Source of the DNA: an uncultured Vicinamibacterales bacterium
GTDB lineage: Bacteria > Acidobacteriota > Vicinamibacteria > Vicinamibacterales > UBA8438
Assembly: GCA_958295905.1 (NCBI GenBank)
Contig: OY282382.1
Coordinates: 62,001 to 126,000 of the forward strand
Reading direction: 5' to 3'
Length of the DNA stretch: 64,000 bases
Shown here: positions 63,432 through 64,000 of the stretch, piece after piece
How positions within the stretch are numbered: the first letter of the stretch is position 1
How the letters are laid out: the number at the start of each line of letters is the position of its first letter
Position numbers and translations under genes: made by a program
Notes under the pieces: generated by a model
Seen by the model: the letters and a program-made list of their open reading frames with translations, nothing else
Database searches by the model: none
Told to the model about the DNA's origin: nothing

Positions 63432-64000
63432 CTATTGCTCCGAGACCGCGAGCCGCAGGTCCGTAACCAGACGATCATGCCATTTCGCGCTTCGGAAGTC
63501 CTCTCCCCGGCGTTCGGCTCCCTTGCAGAGCCGCCGGTACAGATCGGGATCGTCCAGCAACCGCTCGATGGCGGACCGCACCGCGTCGGCGGATCGGGGC
63601 TCCACGAGCAGCCCGTGCTCTTCGTGCCCGACGATCTCCGGAACGGCGCGCCACTTGGCGGCGATGACGGGCAGCCCGCACTGGAAAGCTTCGAGGATGA
63701 CGCCGGGATGGCCCTCCCCGGAGTAATAGCTGGGGAACAGCAGCAAGTCGTGCTCGCTCAAAACCCGGGGTATGTCCCCCGGCTCCAGCACGCCGCCATA
63801 GGTCGCCCGGGGATGGGTCTCGAACAGGGACCAGTCCGTGTCGGACATGCCGGGTCCGAAGACGTGAAGGTGGCACCGCTCGGGCAGCTGGCGGCACGCA
63901 TCAAGGGCCTCGGCCAGCCCCTTGTCCATGTGCAGCCGGGAGACGAAGATCAGCTTTCTGACCTCCTCACGCCTGATCCTGGCGGGCGCCTGGACGTTTC
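63432..64000 (-). CDS. GT4-family glycosyltransferase, C-terminal domain (5' end outside window)
   Basis: The frame is open to the window edge (KLIFVSRLHMDKGLAEALDA is the start of the donor domain). HLHVFGPGMSDTDW, YGGVLEPGDIPRVLSEHDLLLFPSYY and GEGHPGVILEAFQCGLPVI (E-x7-E) follow. It is unlike the ligase-associated GT4s and belongs to a separate transcription unit to the right. Confidence 0.8.
   Translation of the reverse strand, partial: NVQAPARIRREEVRKLIFVSRLHMDKGLAEALDACRQLPERCHLHVFGPGMSDTDWSLFETHPRATYGGVLEPGDIPRVLSEHDLLLFPSYYSGEGHPGVILEAFQCGLPVIAAKWRAVPEIVGHEEHGLLVEPRSADAVRSAIERLLDDPDLYRRLCKGAERRGEDFRSAKWHDRLVTDLRLAVSEQ

Overview
The window is a large accessory surface-glycan locus from a G+C-rich Gram-negative bacterium. 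Evidence for this is a GDP-heptose pathway, a flippase, O-antigen ligase-type membrane proteins and an outer-membrane beta-barrel. The phylum cannot be fixed from sequence alone; a proteobacterium with heavy insertion-sequence load fits best. Many genes are duplicated, frameshifted or cut by mobile DNA, so the locus looks fast-evolving.

Layout. 1-3.2 kb: tail of a membrane glycosyltransferase-like protein, a methyltransferase and a lipoprotein deacetylase. 3.2-7.1 kb (minus strand): a five-gene cassette, each gene overlapping the next by 4 bp (SDR epimerase, hddC-like, gmhA, hddA, gmhB), for GDP-D-glycero-alpha-D-manno-heptose and a likely derivative. 7.5-10.7 kb: a second methyltransferase, an intact IS4-family element and half an ISAzo13 transposase. 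11.0-16.9 kb (minus): a glycan-ligase/GT4 cluster. 17-27 kb: an IS graveyard (IS1380 fragment, IS1182 element, CTAG-bordered MITE-like elements, a truncated DUF772 transposase, an IS4-type element carrying a DruA-like domain) enclosing an outer-membrane protein and a frameshifted membrane glycosyltransferase-like gene. 27.2-40.8 kb (plus): a second, larger ligase/GT4 cluster in opposite orientation, ending in a flippase. 40.9-42.5 kb: an AAA ATPase and nuclease domain split by an amber codon. 42.6-47.0 kb: ISKra4 and IS110 elements. 47.3-58.7 kb: SxtJ-like, DUF5989 and carbamoyltransferase genes, then a tandem array of SGNH hydrolase-like proteins alternating with decaying copies of a membrane-protein gene. 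58.7-64 kb: UDP-glucuronate 4-epimerase, asparagine synthetase, a truncated ATPase paralogue and a partial GT4.

The most striking content is a family of four paralogous O-antigen-ligase/polymerase-like membrane proteins. Each carries plant-type leucine-rich repeats (GxIPxELGxL type, with an LRRNT-like cap restarting every 150-240 residues) inserted in the loop just before the conserved HN ligase motif. The number of modules is 9 (2,035 aa), 2 (804 aa), 2 (779 aa) and 1 plus a fragment (pseudogene). Genes of this type are followed, with a conserved junction, by a GT4 glycosyltransferase, so ligase and transferase look like a co-duplicating pair. A second novelty is a ~100-residue C-terminal module with two conserved cysteines. 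It ends both the SGNH proteins and the GT-like membrane protein, and is duplicated in tandem in two of them.

Reading the locus as a whole, nucleotide-sugar enzymes (heptose, uronic acid), methyl-, carbamoyl- and possibly acyl-modifying enzymes, several GT4s, one flippase and variable LRR-bearing ligases would build and transfer a decorated surface glycan. Four genes are out of frame by one base at C/G homopolymers of 7-10 bases. This could be phase variation, decay or assembly error, and cannot be decided here.
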